A DNA stretch of 64,000 nucleotides from Sycon ciliatum (GCF_964019385.1 NC_088654.1:5291597-5355596), one strand, 5' to 3'; positions 21,159 through 32,781 are shown, counted from the first letter of the stretch. Numbers and translations are program-made. The notes: generated from the sequence alone by a model not told the origin.

Positions 21159-23034
21159 ATGGCAGTCAGTCAGGATTTTTCCCAGCTCACCTTGAACCTT
21201 CTGAAGGTGAAGTGTGGAGAGTATGGTCTCAAGAAGTCGGGAAAGAAAGCCGATCTAGTTGCGAGGTGAGTTGTTTTCTTCCCACAACAAAATCTTATTT
21301 TTTTGAAATTATTTGTGAATCTGAGTTTGTTATTTATCTGCTCGTGTCGTTTACAGACTTGCTCAGCATTTCTCTGAAGGCGACGGTGATGGCAAGGAAG
21401 GTCCACCTCCGCCAGCTGCAGCGCTTGCTGTTATTCCCCACGACCCTCTGGATTTTCCTGTTACTGGGTGGCAGCCGATTAAATCTGCGAGTGGAAGGCT
21501 ACTCTCCCTGTCGTTCTCCATGCAAACTATGGTTTCTTATTTCGTGGACACTATGACCAGCGATGGACCTGCCAAGAATTTCAAAGCGCTTGCTGCCACT
21601 GATAGCAAGTCAATTCGTCTGTATCGAGCAGGTTATGTCCAGAAAATCGAACTGATGAAGGCCAACAGCCGTGTGTACTACCGTGCCCGCTGTCAGCCTG
21701 AAATGAAGACCAAAGCTGACTACAAACTTCGGCTCGTTGCTCAGTGTGACTCAGGATCTGCCACCAGTGTTGTTGGTGCTCAGTGCACTTGTCCTGCTGG
21801 CAAGGGTGTTACTGCCAGTTGCAAGCATATAGCTGCACTGATGTATGGCTTGTCCGAGTTCACTCTGCTTGGGTTTAGTGACGCTCCGACGTGCACGGAC
21901 ATGCTGCAAAAGTGGAACCAGCCTCCTGCAGGTGCAGGTAAAAAGAGTGAGCCCATGCTGGTTCAAGACATGGAGTGGCGTAGAGGTGGCAGTACCACTG
22001 ACAAATCTGCGCCAAAGAAACGTAAGCATTCTGCTGCAGAAGTACTTGACCCTCGTGCTGTTGCAAAGCGGATGGACTTTGCCCGGCGTGTGGAGGAATA
22101 CGCCAACTCAACCATTCACTCCAACTCCATCCACCTAGCATTGCCTCTTGTTGCTGGTAGCTCAGGATTTGCTGCTAAGCAGAAGGAGGACAGGTTGCAC
22201 AGAGCCCAAGCGCAGAAAAAGGAGAGACTGGCTAGGGCAGGGGAACAGAAGGACAAGTGGCAGGTTGAGCACAGCAGATCAGGTGATGTGACACCTGTGC
22301 CATCTGACTGCGAGTGGCTAACTGAGGACAAGCAGATGCTGTTGTACGAGTCCAATGTCATACTTACTTGTGAAGAAGCCAATGCCCTGCAAGAAGCCAC
22401 TGCATCCCAAACAACAAGTGAACTCTGGAGGAATGAACGAAAGAAGCGTATTACAGCTTCCATTGCCCATACTGTAGCTCATCGACGACCTCAGACTGAC
22501 CCGTCATCCCTCATAAAAACTATCATTGATCGGCCGGCGTTCACCACTCCTGCAACCAGATGGGGGATTGATCATGAAGAAGAGGCACGATGTGCCTACG
22601 TAGCCCACCAAGCCAAGTCTGGCAAGCTGATAGATGTTGTTGCATGTGGCTTATTTGTGCATGCTGATGAATGCTGGTTTGGTGCCAGTCCCGATGGCAT
22701 TGTTAGGGATGGTGATACATCACTTTTGCTCGAGATTAAATGCCCGTTTGTTGCTAGAGACCAAAGTCTAGCAGAGGTAGCTGGGTCTACTGCATCATTT
22801 TGTTTGTCCAACAAGGATGGTGTGCTTTCTCTCAAAACAACACATGCCTACTATACACAAGTGCAAATGCAGCTCTTTGCTGCAGGCCTTCAATTTTGTG
22901 ACTTTGTAGTGTGGTCTCCCTGCAATGATCTTTTTGTTGAGCGCATTTCATTTTGTGAAGTGCATGTCAAGAAAACTCTCGCAGCTTGCCGAACATTTTA
23001 TTTTGATCATGTTCTCCCGAAACTGGCTCTGTGA
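21159..23034 (+). CDS. SAP-SWIM-YqaJ exonuclease-like protein of the transposon (two exons)
   Basis: Proposed exons are 21159-21265 and 21357-23034, with a 90-nt intron (GTGAGT...TTTACAG). The split Arg codon joins in frame, giving 594 residues. Exon 1 plus the start of exon 2 forms a SAP-like helix-extended-helix (about 8-42; LKVKCGEYGLKKSGKK then VARLAQHF), a DNA-binding module. A SWIM finger follows (C179-x-C181...C191-x-H193). A Lys/Arg-rich linker leads to the YqaJ/lambda-exonuclease fold: ERKKRITAS (about 396), WGIDHEEEA, SPDG (Asp about 482) and LEIKCP (Glu about 495, Lys about 497). All nuclease motif residues are present, so the enzyme looks intact. Its probable role is DNA-end processing during transposition or repair, which is inference. 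It converges on the transposase gene, with about 0.7 kb between stop codons. Confidence 0.8.
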
Positions 23035-23725
23035 TCAAGTTTCTTGGTAATAGATATATTCCTCGTCATCTGAGATGACCATTGCTCACTTTGCTCCAGT
23101 TCCTGTAGTCTTGACTGTTTACATTCTTCCCTGATTTGTGGCAATCTTTTCTTCTGTAAGTGTGTCTGAACTGTTCTATACGCTGCACTCTATGTTCTTT
23201 ATTATAGCTTTTTCTGTTCTGCCCTGTTCTGTAGCTCCTTCTTGATATAAACGCCGTGATTAGATGGTGGATAGTTCCATCAGCTACCGGCTTCCTGCAT
23301 TTGTACATGATTAGGTAGTGTTGTATACATGTACCCAAGACGGTGGAACTCTGCTGTAAACAGTGCGTTATAGTAAATTATACTGCCATTACTGGTAACC
23401 ACTACAAAAAACGGCACGTACAACTGGTTTACAATAGCTCGCCATTCCGTGTTACAACGGAGTTCAAAAAGGCATGAACGTTACATGAGTATTCGTATTT
23501 ACTTCAAAGTAAGCGGCACTTGCAGCAGTCACAGGCCACATTTCCTACCTGGTGAACAGCACAAACAGACAAATAGGAGCATCACTACTTCTACTTCGAA
23601 GTACGAAGTCCTGAGTGAAATAAGCATCATTGTGTAGGGGCACCATTACTCACAACATAACACAAAGAAAAGAGGGGAAGAAAATACCGAGGCCACGTAG
23701 GAATATCGGCATGCGCAAAAAGCTT
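23035..23725. other. Spacer between the convergent transposon genes
   Basis: No coding signal. It should hold both 3' ends. A short AT-rich stretch is visible, but no poly(A) signal is assigned confidently. Confidence 0.4.
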
Positions 23726-25702
23726 TCAACAGAGCGGCCTGGTCATAAAGCAAGAATTACATAGACGCCCATCTTCATCATCATTCTGACACATATGGTG
23801 GTAGCGTGAGTTACAAGACCTACAAACTCTAAGAAGTGGGCCATCTGAGCGCTTGCAAAACAAACATACGGGAGTGGTCACATAGGCAGCAGCGGCTACA
23901 GAAGAAGATGGCACGCTGATAGCAGCAGCAGTAGCAGCTACAGGAGATGGCACGTTCGTAGCAGCAGAAGTAGCAGCTACAGCAGATGACAACTTGGTAG
24001 CAGCGGAAGCAGCAGCAGAAGCAGTAATGGCAGGTGAAAGAAATGTGCCAGCTGAAACAGCCACTGCAGAAATGTTTGCATCTGGTGATATCTGGGCAAC
24101 TTCTGCAGCAGAGGAAAAGTGCGCAGACTGTGTCGATGGCTTACTAACAGGCGGAGGTACCAGGGGCTCCATGTAGTTAGTGAGGAATGCACACACAAAT
24201 ATGATCTGCTCAGCCAAAGGGCACAACACGGAAGATAAGAAGTGAGTTATCCTGAAGTTCTTGATCCTTTCCATTGCTCTCTCCACATGAATACGCACGC
24301 TAGCAATACGCCGAGTTTCGATCACCTCTTCTTCATCAAGCTGATCTCGAGAACCAAGAAACGGGGGTATGTTGAGATCGACACCCTCCGGTAGCAGATC
24401 GGCAATGTCGAAACCACGGTCGGCCATGATGGCATCACCCTTCTCCATCAACTTCATTAGCCCACTTCGCTTTGTCAGTTTCTTATCAGAAATGCGCCCG
24501 CCATAAAGAGGAGACAGAAACGATATTGCACCGGTAGGTGTCACACCAACTAACAGTTTGAAAGTGTTCCTGTTTTTGTAATTCGACCAGGTGGCTGCTT
24601 GTACAGTTGGGTTGGCTGGCTTCTCAATGGGAAACTCTGTTGCGTCAATAATCACCCGGGTGCGTGGGTACTTGTCTTTGAAGACGTCGGGCATGTAGCG
24701 ATCAATCAGAGCCCGGCTCGGCCAAATGTCCACTTCTTTCATAGAGAAGTACATGCAACGAATGTACGTTGAAAATATTCGGGACACCGTGGATTGATCT
24801 ATTCCGAATCGCAGTGCTAAATCTGACTCAGGGAAAGCATGCCGAAGTTTGACAAGGGTCAATAGCAACTCGTCTTCATACACCAATGCTCTTCGTCTGC
24901 CACGGCTGTCCTGGCCAAGGAAATCAGCTGGCACTTTAGTAGCAAAGCACATGTCTTGACATCCACACCGCAACTGATCCAGCAACAAGTCAAACGCCAG
25001 AGAACTCAGGCCCGTGTAAAACAGTACAATCTTGTTGTCATGTCGGATGTTCGAGTAATGGAGTTGGCATTTCCGCAAAGCTTCTTCCGATTCATCCAAA
25101 TTGTACAAGGCCTGCTCCAACTGGGACCGCAACTTAGCCACTTGTGCTTCCAAAGTCTTTATTTTGTTCTCTTGGAGAACGGGAACTTCACCATAATCAT
25201 GGTCAGCTAAAAGTGTTGCAGCCTCAGGCACCGATTCATCTGTGACTGGTAAATCAACATCGTCATCAATATCAATCGCTTCAACGGGTCGACTGACTTC
25301 GCCTGTCGAAACACGGCTCTTCCTCTTCACTACGACGGCTTTGTCCAAGAAACGGGAAGGTGGCTCGTCCTCCGTCACAGGTCGACCACCAGGAAAGTGC
25401 ACCCCACAGACATACGAGTTTCCAGAAAGAGGAGTGTTGACTCTTGGTATTTTGGCAAGCCACTCGGCCCTGATATGCCGGCGTCGATCCGAATCTTTAG
25501 GCAAACGATGAAAAGATACAGCTTTACAGACCTCTGCTGTTCCTCCGCAGCCAACACGAGCCAGGTCTGATCCACATAGACGACGCTTCACAAACACTTT
25601 TCGTCCTTGCGAGTTCGCATCATCAGTTTCAAACAAACCAAACTTGCAGCTGCTTTTACGATTTGAGCAGCCAGGGACGATACAATGAGCGTTGCTTGGC
25701 AT
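23726..25702 (-). CDS. THAP-domain DDE transposase (DDE_4 type) of the 7.3-kb transposon
   Basis: A single intact frame of 658 residues from the ATG at 25700-25702. Domains: THAP zinc finger (C7, C12, W81, C99, H102); acidic linker; coiled coil (about 175-215); helix-turn-helix (about 280-315, FGIDQSTVSRIF); DDE core with IIDATEF (D353), MADRGFD (D428) and IHVERAMERIKNFR (E474), all three acidic residues present; an Ala/Ser/Thr-rich tandem-repeat linker (about 545-620); and a C-terminal Cys/His zinc module (about 622-655, CLFC...CRSC..RYHHMC...CNSC). The core matches the HTH_4 plus DDE_4 transposases found with THAP domains in animal transposons. It should bind the inverted repeats and cut and rejoin DNA in the nucleus. 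The C-terminal PHD/RING-like finger is extra to the minimal family layout. Confidence 0.88.
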   Translation of the reverse strand: MPSNAHCIVPGCSNRKSSCKFGLFETDDANSQGRKVFVKRRLCGSDLARVGCGGTAEVCKAVSFHRLPKDSDRRRHIRAEWLAKIPRVNTPLSGNSYVCGVHFPGGRPVTEDEPPSRFLDKAVVVKRKSRVSTGEVSRPVEAIDIDDDVDLPVTDESVPEAATLLADHDYGEVPVLQENKIKTLEAQVAKLRSQLEQALYNLDESEEALRKCQLHYSNIRHDNKIVLFYTGLSSLAFDLLLDQLRCGCQDMCFATKVPADFLGQDSRGRRRALVYEDELLLTLVKLRHAFPESDLALRFGIDQSTVSRIFSTYIRCMYFSMKEVDIWPSRALIDRYMPDVFKDKYPRTRVIIDATEFPIEKPANPTVQAATWSNYKNRNTFKLLVGVTPTGAISFLSPLYGGRISDKKLTKRSGLMKLMEKGDAIMADRGFDIADLLPEGVDLNIPPFLGSRDQLDEEEVIETRRIASVRIHVERAMERIKNFRITHFLSSVLCPLAEQIIFVCAFLTNYMEPLVPPPVSKPSTQSAHFSSAAEVAQISPDANISAVAVSAGTFLSPAITASAAASAATKLSSAVAATSAATNVPSPVAATAAAISVPSSSVAAAAYVTTPVCLFCKRSDGPLLRVCRSCNSRYHHMCQNDDEDGRLCNSCFMTRPLC

Positions 25703-26649
25703 GATTGTGTCAGCTGCTTACTGATCTCTAACTAACTTGCTACTTATACACAACAGCAAACTGTGACAACCCTTGCCTTCCAAGAAGGAAATAAATGTCT
25801 TGCTTTGAGTTTGATTCTTCACCAACACAAAGGAAAAAAATTTGTACATTGTACTTCAGCCTCAGCAAACGCGAAGCAGGTACGTAGATCTACGTAGGGC
25901 TCTACGATCATCAGAGTTTCCACGCGTGCATGCATGAGACTGCATGCTGCGCTGCGTGGTGCAAGTACAGTGTCGAGGTCGTGAAGTTGCCCCGCACAAA
26001 AAACCGCGGGAAAATTATGCATAGGTGCCATTGTTCCGTGTCACCTTGATCAAGCGCTCCTGCACTTACATGGATCACCCGTTGATCTAGATCGGATCAA
26101 GTGCATCTTGATGTCCAGCTCAAGAGCACGCATGTCCTGTTGTAGGCCTTCCAGCTGGGACTTTCCCTCAACATGCAGCACAGAGACGGGCGAGTAGGGT
26201 CAAATCACGTTGTTCATGACGTAAGAAATCTGCCATGTGGCCGCGCCACATACTTCATGCAACCAGTGTTGGCCGCGCGCTGGTCAACTCCAAGCGACCT
26301 TGATGGCATGGACCACGCTCATTCCTTGCTGTTGCAGATCTACGTGGATCATCAGCATGTAAACCAGCCGTAGTTCCTGCTGAACCATGTTCGGGATGAG
26401 CGAGGTTAGTGTGAAAAATTGCATCCCTGTTCTTACTGCAAGAGGAAATATCTCCAAGAATTCTTGCCAATGCAATACTGCTAGCGTTATAACGATAGTT
26501 TCTGCATGTTCTGAGCAGAGCATGCAAGAAATAAAATGCTTCTTACCTCCTCCCTCATGGTCCGTTTCGAATAGCGCCTCAGGAACGATCGTGATCGTGT
26601 GCATTGTGTCGTGTACCAGAAAGCATTATTCTACGTCACGATCCAAGTG
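25703..26649. other. Promoter-side interior of the transposon
   Basis: About 0.95 kb upstream of the transposase start and inside the right inverted repeat. No gene recognised. It presumably holds the transposase promoter. Several overlapping short frames lack motifs. Confidence 0.4.
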
Positions 26650-27442
26650 ATTTTCTTCATTCCTCTTGCAGTCAAATCCAAAAACTACACGCAAAAATTC
26701 AGTCACTTTTGCATCAACTGTTGCAACGAAAAATGTTGGTGGCGCAAGGAGAAGCTTGTCGTTTGGAGTGACAAGTGATCACCGCTGCTTTTCCTTGTCA
26801 GAGTCAACAATACACTTTGTTCTGCAGCGTTGGGAGTGGTGTTGGAGTAGAAATTGCTGACTAGACGTCGTGGACGGGCGAGCTTTCCTGCGCAGGTATG
26901 AGTTTGGACGTATTTCAGAATTGTCGAGTGGAAAAATTCAAAATTGTTTATTTCAAGAAAACCCCAAAAGGATGATGGGGGACATGTCCTCAGTGCTAGA
27001 AGAGGTGTTCTACTATCCGCCGGTGTATAGTGTTTGCTAATTGAGGACGTAGCTCGCTGTTTTATCAGCGCTTGTAATTTGGCTATTTTCAAGACGATCA
27101 TTTGTGGCGTCAAGGGATGATTGCCCTCGTCTTCTGGGATGCTGGCGTGGCTAAGTGGTGCTGCCCCAAGGAATCTTCTAAGGTGAGGTAATGATGGCTT
27201 CATGGAGTTTTGTTCGTAGCTTGTTCTTGCACGCTGTGCCGTGGCTCGTTTGTTGACCCATAAATCGTGCCAATATTGGGCCAATATTGAGGGGTATACC
27301 AATTTCATGGTTCCCTTCAAAAGATTTTGTGCGGGCTTTGGAATGTCGATCTACACCCCAAAGCAAACCTACCTGCAAAATTTGAGCGAAATCTGAGAGA
27401 TCGACTTGCACATATGGTCTGGTTTTCTCAGACATGCTCTCT
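26650..27442 (-). repeat. Right terminal inverted repeat of the 7.3-kb transposon
   Basis: Inverse of 20174-20968. It ends at the palindromic junction CTCTCTTAAGAGAG, where the next element begins. Confidence 0.9.
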
Positions 27443-27444
27443 TA

Positions 27445-29660
27445 AGAGAGCATGTCTGAGAATACCAAAGTATGTGTGCAAGTGGATCTCTCCGATTTCG
27501 CTCAAAATTTGCAGGTAGGGTTCCCTTTGGGGTGTGGATCGCTCGTGCAAAGCCCTTGAAAAAGTTTCTGAAGGGAACCTTGAAATTTGCATACCCCTCA
27601 AAAATGGCCGAAATATCACATTATTTATGGGTCTAGAAACGAGTCACGCCACAGCGTATACGAACAAGCTATGAACAAAACTCCATCAAGCCAACATTGC
27701 CTCACCTTAGAAGAGTTCCTGGAGCAGTACCGCTTAGCCACGCCAGCATCCCAGAAGACGAGGTCCATCACCCCCTGACGCCACAAATGATCGTCTTGAA
27801 AATAGCCAATTTACAAGCGCTGGCAAAACAGCCAGCTACGTCCTCAATTGGCCAGAACTATACACCGGCAGATAGTCGAACACCTCTTCTAGCGCTGAGG
27901 ACATGTCCCCCATCTTCCTTTTGGGGTTTTCTTGAAATAAACTTTTTTGAATTTTTCCACTCGACCATGCTGAAATACGGCCAAAGTCATACCTGCGCAG
28001 GAAAGCTCGCCCCTCCGCGACGTCTCCTCAGCAATTTCTACTCCAACACTACTCCCAAGGCCGCAGAACAAAGTGTAGTGTTGACTCTGACAAGGAAAAG
28101 CAGCGGTGATCACTTGTCACTCCAAACGACAAGCTTCTCCTTGCGCCACCAATACATTTTTGTGCGACTGTTGATGCAAAAGTGACTGAAGGCCTGAGCG
28201 CAGTTTTTGAATTTTATTGCAAGATGCACGGTGAAATCACGTGCCTTGTGACGCAAGAATGCCAAGTCGCGTGGATCACAGCTCACGAGATTTCAGAGTC
28301 ACCTTTGTCAAGTGCGCTTGTTGCCTTGAACGCCCGTTGGTCTGGAAGTGATCACACTTGTGTTGTTACTGCGCTCAAGAACACGCTGACCGTGTTGTAG
28401 GCCTACGAACCGGGACTTTCCCTGACCATGTAGGTCGAAGACCAGTGAAATGATGATGAAATCACATTCTTTATGACGTAAGAAATCTCTCATGCAGTTC
28501 ACGCAACAAGTGCGTGCAGCCAGTGCTACTCGCGTGCCAGTCAACACAAAGGGACCGAGCTAGCCGCTTTTGTCGAGCATCGACATGAAAACAAGGGACT
28601 TTACTGTTGGACTATATTCGGAATTCCAGGAGGTAAGTGTGAAAGACGAATAACTCTCCATGCTGTACGAGGGGCATATTTCAACGGCTTGCTGCCATTG
28701 CAACACTCCTAGGACAGTTTGTGGGGGTTCTCAGCAGTTCAAGCAGGAAATGAAGCTCATCTTACCTCTGCCATCATGGTCTGTTCCGAGTAGCGTTCCA
28801 AACACGTTCGCGATCGATGGCCGCGTGTCGTGATCCAGGAAGCGTCATCCTACGTCACAGAGCAAGCGATCTCACCGTGCATCTTGCAATAAAATTCAAA
28901 AACTGCGCTCAGGCCTTCAGTCACTTTTGCATCAACAGTCGCACAAAAATTTATTGGTGGCGCAAGGAGAAGCTTGTCGTTTGGAGTGACAAGTGATCAC
29001 CGCTGCTTTTCCTTGTCAGAGTCAACACTACACTTTGTTCTGCGGCCTTGGGAGTAGTGTTGGAGTAGAAATTGCTGAGGAGACGTCGCGGAGGGGCGAG
29101 CTTTCCTGCGCAGGTATGACTTTGGCCGTATTTCAGCATGGTCGAGTGGAAAAATTCAAAAAAGTTTATTTCAAGAAAACCCCAAAAGGAAGATGGGGGA
29201 CATGTCCTCAGCGCTAGAAGAGGTGTTCTACTATCTGCCGGTGTATAGTTCTGGCCAATTGAGGACGTAGCTGGCTGTGTTGCCAGCGCTTGTAAATTGG
29301 CTATTTTCAAGACGATCATTTGTGGCGTCAGGGGGTGATGGACCTCGTCTTCTGGGATGCTGGCGTGGCTAAGCGGTACTGCTCCAGGAACTCTTCTAAG
29401 GTGAGGCAATGTTGGCTTGATGGAGTTTTGTTCATAGCTTGTTCGTATACGCTGTGCCGTGACTCGTTTCTAGACCCATAAATAATGTGATATTTCGGCC
29501 ATTTTTGAGGGGTATGCAAATTTCAAGGTTCCCTTCAGAAACTTTTTCAAGGGCTTTGCACGAGCGATCCACACCCCAAAGGGAACCTACCTGCAAATTT
29601 TGAGCGAAATCGGAGAGATCCACTTGCACACATACTTTGGTATTCTCAGACATGCTCTCT
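27445..29660. mobile_element. Non-autonomous relative (2.2 kb, long inverted repeats), joined to the 7.3-kb element
   Basis: Same termini as the autonomous element. Its arms of about 745-770 bp (27445-28200 and about 28890-29660) are near-identical to each other, but visibly diverged from those of the large element. The interior of about 690 bp carries no recognised gene. It is a plausible substrate for the neighbouring transposase. Only one TA/TTAA separates the two elements (27443-27444). Confidence 0.85.
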
Positions 29661-30040
29661 TAAGTATTTAGTGAATCGACACGTCATCATTTGGGTCAGG
29701 CTCTAATCCTTACAGATTTGTGTCTTCGAAAATGTGAAGGAAAAGGGGTTCACCCCACACCTATCAATTTCGCGATCACTTTTTCGCGTATTTTCCTGCA
29801 CCTAGACCACTGTGAGCTCAAACTGTTTGGTGTGAAGTATTCATTGAGTACATTGAGTAACCTCGAACAATAGTCAATTTCAATGAGTGAACGCAGGATT
29901 ACACTGGTAAGCTGTTCAGAGCATTAGCAAGCACAGCGTCCACGGAAGTGTCAATCTAACAACCTCTACTACTAGTATACTTGAGGACTTGTCCTTTTGA
30001 GAAGGCACCATTGCCTGTTTGGTTGAACGACTAAAAATAC
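29661..30040. repeat. Continuation of the 5' flank of paralogue 4 (unit D)
   Basis: GAATCGACACG..CATT.GGG and GTGAAGTATTCA match the flanks of copies 1 and 2 (about 1493-1680 and 10708-10890). This shows that both transposons entered one site in the duplicated flank. The last part (about 29975-30040) resembles a LINE or SINE tail. Confidence 0.65.
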
Positions 30041-30044
30041 ACTA

Positions 30045-30375
30045 GGAAATTAGACGCCACATGCCACGTACTGCTCTTTTCTCTCCGAAACTCAACACTT
30101 GCAAGCCGTAATTATATGAAAGAAATAAAAAATCATCAGTCACACCACCGTAACTCGAACCAGGGACCTTGCTATTCGCGAGCAATGCTCTAACCAACTG
30201 AGCTACAGTATGACTCTTATCCACAGTGATAGTAAGTCTATCCTTCCTCGAGGAAGGTTCGAGTCCCGGTGGTGTGACTGATGATGTCTTCTTTCTTTTA
30301 TATCTGGCTTGCAAGTGTTGAGTTTCGGAGAGAAAAGAGCAGTACGTGGCATGTGGCCTCTAATTTCCTAATACT
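30045..30375. mobile_element. Inverted pair of tRNA-derived SINEs
   Basis: On the minus strand, TAGCTCAGTTGGTTAGAGC (box A) and GGTTCGAGT (box B) occur at about 30215-30150. On the plus strand a second box B (GGTTCGAGTCCCGG, about 30247) is followed by the same SINE body. Bodies 30045-30150 and 30258-30375 are reverse complements. The T-stem and anticodon loop do not make a good tRNA, so it is not called a tRNA gene. Confidence 0.7.
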
Positions 30376-30832
30376 TTGAAATTCTCGGTGGAATCCATAA
30401 TTGAATTTGACTATAAATACAAGCAGAACAAACAACAACAAACAACAAGACAAAATGGGTTATGAGATTAGCGATTTACTCGATATTCAAGCTCTTTCTT
30501 ATCAGTATGTAACGATTTCGACACGCAATAAAGCTGCACTGAATCCCTTTCAGGTGGACAGTGGCGACAAAAGAATAAGGTAAAACCATTAACGGCTTAC
30601 CGTTAACGTGCTGGTCACCGGGAGACGAGTTTTTTTCGCATCCGTAGGAACATCACCACCCACTATGGATCCAGGCGAAAATGCACCTCTTAAAGCGGTG
30701 GGATTTAGGCATATGCGGATAATGTCGGCAGAGAAATTGGCAGAATTCGGTAATTTTTCTGGTAAGTTTCATGCATGTTTGGTATTTGGATAAAGAAATG
30801 GAGCAGAATTCGAGGAGTTGCCCGCCATAAGG
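30376..30832. other. Spacer with possible exon-like pieces
   Basis: Short open segments end at donor-like sites (AATAAG|GTAAAA near 30581 and TTTCTG|GTAAGT near 30761), but they do not join into a long frame. GCGGATAATGTCGGCAGA near 30714 resembles the inverse of 33755-33805, suggesting an outer MITE around the following element. Confidence 0.3.
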
Positions 30833-31236
30833 TATATATGTAGGACTCAGTATAGAGTCCATGCACTATATGATGTCCAGCACCCTATATAGAGTCCATT
30901 GGTCCAAAATCCACTATACAGAGTCCAGGAGTCCACTCAGTTTTGATCAGCTTCATCCTGCCGCGCAATCCCCTATAAGGAGTACACTTTTTCTACAAGT
31001 CCCCTATTCACAGTCCAGGAGTCCAGTTTATCCAGTCACGCCGTCCTGTGTGTTGTGCCCGAAAGAGAACAAACACATTTTCTGTTTTGCTTGCCTCGTG
31101 GCAGCGCATTCCTTTCTTCACTTCAGCCATGGCTGCCAGTTCTGCTGTGCAGTTGCTGACAGTAATCTGTCTCGAGGTAACCAAGGAGGATAAGGAGACG
31201 TTCAAAATCAAATCTGGAAAGCGTCTTGTGGTTCTC

Positions 31237-31535
31237 TGAAGACGTTTCATCAGTGCGCGGGATGAAAGCAGAAATTGCAGAACGAGAAAAAGTTCAGCAC
31301 AGTTCAAATCTGACGAGTCAGGTACACTAACACTCTCTTTCGTTCGACGCCACAAGGATCCCCTGTTTGGCTGGCCATTGCTGCCAGTAAGACGTTTGAA
31401 CGGTTTCATCAGAGCGAGGGATGAAAGCAGAAAGCGGAGAAAGAGAAAGGTTCAGCACAGTTCCAATCTGACGAGTCAGATACACTGACATTCTCTTTCG
31501 TTCGACGCCACAAGGATACCCCTGTTTGACTGGAC
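31237..31535. repeat. Two direct copies of a ~150-bp segment
   Basis: 31237-31377 and about 31388-31535 share GGGATGAAAGCAGAAA, TTCAGCACAGTTC and CTCTTTCGTTCGACGCCACA. They are diverged, so older than the 304-bp duplication at 32912. Confidence 0.8.
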
Positions 31536-32704
31536 AAGAGCTGCCTGTACCACCGTGTCAAAAGGCTGTCCAACTACATGGCAGGACGATGACTGAGGTA
31601 AGGAAGCTTTTACTTGTTTCGATTGGTCTGCTGTTCTGTCGTTATGCTTGAATTTGTTTCCATTTTCAAGGAGCGTATCGTGTTTGTTTGATGTTGCTTG
31701 AATGAATGCCCTAAAAGTAATCAACCACTTCGTAATAGTCCTCAAGGACTGCAAGGACTTTGCATCAATCGTATACGATCGTCTAGCTATCATCAATTAT
31801 TATAATTATTTCATGAGAAATGTATTTTTATCCCTGTGAAAATTATGTGAAACTCCACGACACTCTTCCTCTACAAATTATAGTATGATGTCAAATACAA
31901 TGAGATCCACAAACGCAGTGCCAGTGTACTAGTAGTAGTAGGAGGATTGCTTGTATGCCAATGACAAGAAAAAGCTTCTCAAGCTAATACTCGTATTCCC
32001 TGAAGTAACCGTTTTGATGTCACGAACATGACATTGTGTCAGTGAAACTGCCTCGTGACAACAAATCATTGCATTTCCATCTTGGGGAAGACTGACTGAC
32101 GGCAACGCTGTACAGATTGTTCAAATCATCTCATTTCAATTTACTTCGAAGTATTTGCAGTGAAACACTGTGTACACTACATGTATGGTGGTGTGTCCGT
32201 GCGTCTTGAGTGTGCACAAACGATCTTATTCCTCGTATTACTAATAGATTATTGTCCCCACCGTCACCTGTTCACAGGTCTTTGAGTGGATTGATTTTCA
32301 TTGAGCATCACATTCGTTGAGAACTTGGTAGTTGTGTGCTCCCATGCATCATTACGTTAATAAGCGTATCCTTGTGCTATCTATTTGTTGCAGGTGTGCT
32401 GATCTTCAGAAGCTTGCAGAACTGAGTGCTGCTGAACATTTGCATGGCCATGAGCAATGGTGAAGCTTGCTATTGCACTCTCAGCATGTGCTAGTATTAT
32501 GCTGACCACTGCACTATGTTACTCTCTTACACTACTACATGTATGTAAACGTGCGTGTACCCGTCCCCGTATGCATTCGTTTCGTATAATTATTTGTTAT
32601 CCCTCTTGACTTTACGTGTAAATGGGTGGACGTTTGCATGGCTGTTGGAGTTGCGTGTGTATTGTGTCTCTACTCTTTTCTTGGTGTTTTCTTGGCGTTG
32701 TATA

Positions 32705-32707
<3 letters not shown>

Positions 32708-32768
<61 letters not shown>

Positions 32769-32781
32769 CGCGCGCGCGCGC
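32708..32781. repeat. (GT)n(CG)n microsatellite
   Basis: GT array followed by a CG array, then a similar imperfect array at 32868-32898 after a repeat of TTTTCTTGGCGTTGT. Translated frames here are artefacts. Confidence 0.95.

Larger units (their letters stand above)
20174..27442. mobile_element. Autonomous DNA transposon with long terminal inverted repeats (ISL2EU-like)
   Basis: The ends AGAGAGCATGTCTGAG and its complement are flanked by TA (or TTAA, which cannot be distinguished because the termini are palindromic with the target). Inverted repeats of about 795 bp are nearly identical by eye. The interior carries two intact convergent genes: SAP-SWIM-YqaJ nuclease (plus) and THAP-DDE transposase (minus). 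This two-gene set is what I recall for ISL2EU elements; a TTAA target would instead hint at Kolobok. Intact genes and near-identical repeats suggest recent activity. It is inserted in the 5' flank of paralogue 4. Confidence 0.85.

Noticed and set aside
30150-30215. tRNA gene on the minus strand
   Set aside because: Boxes A and B are good, but the anticodon loop and T-stem do not fold properly and the body repeats as a SINE.
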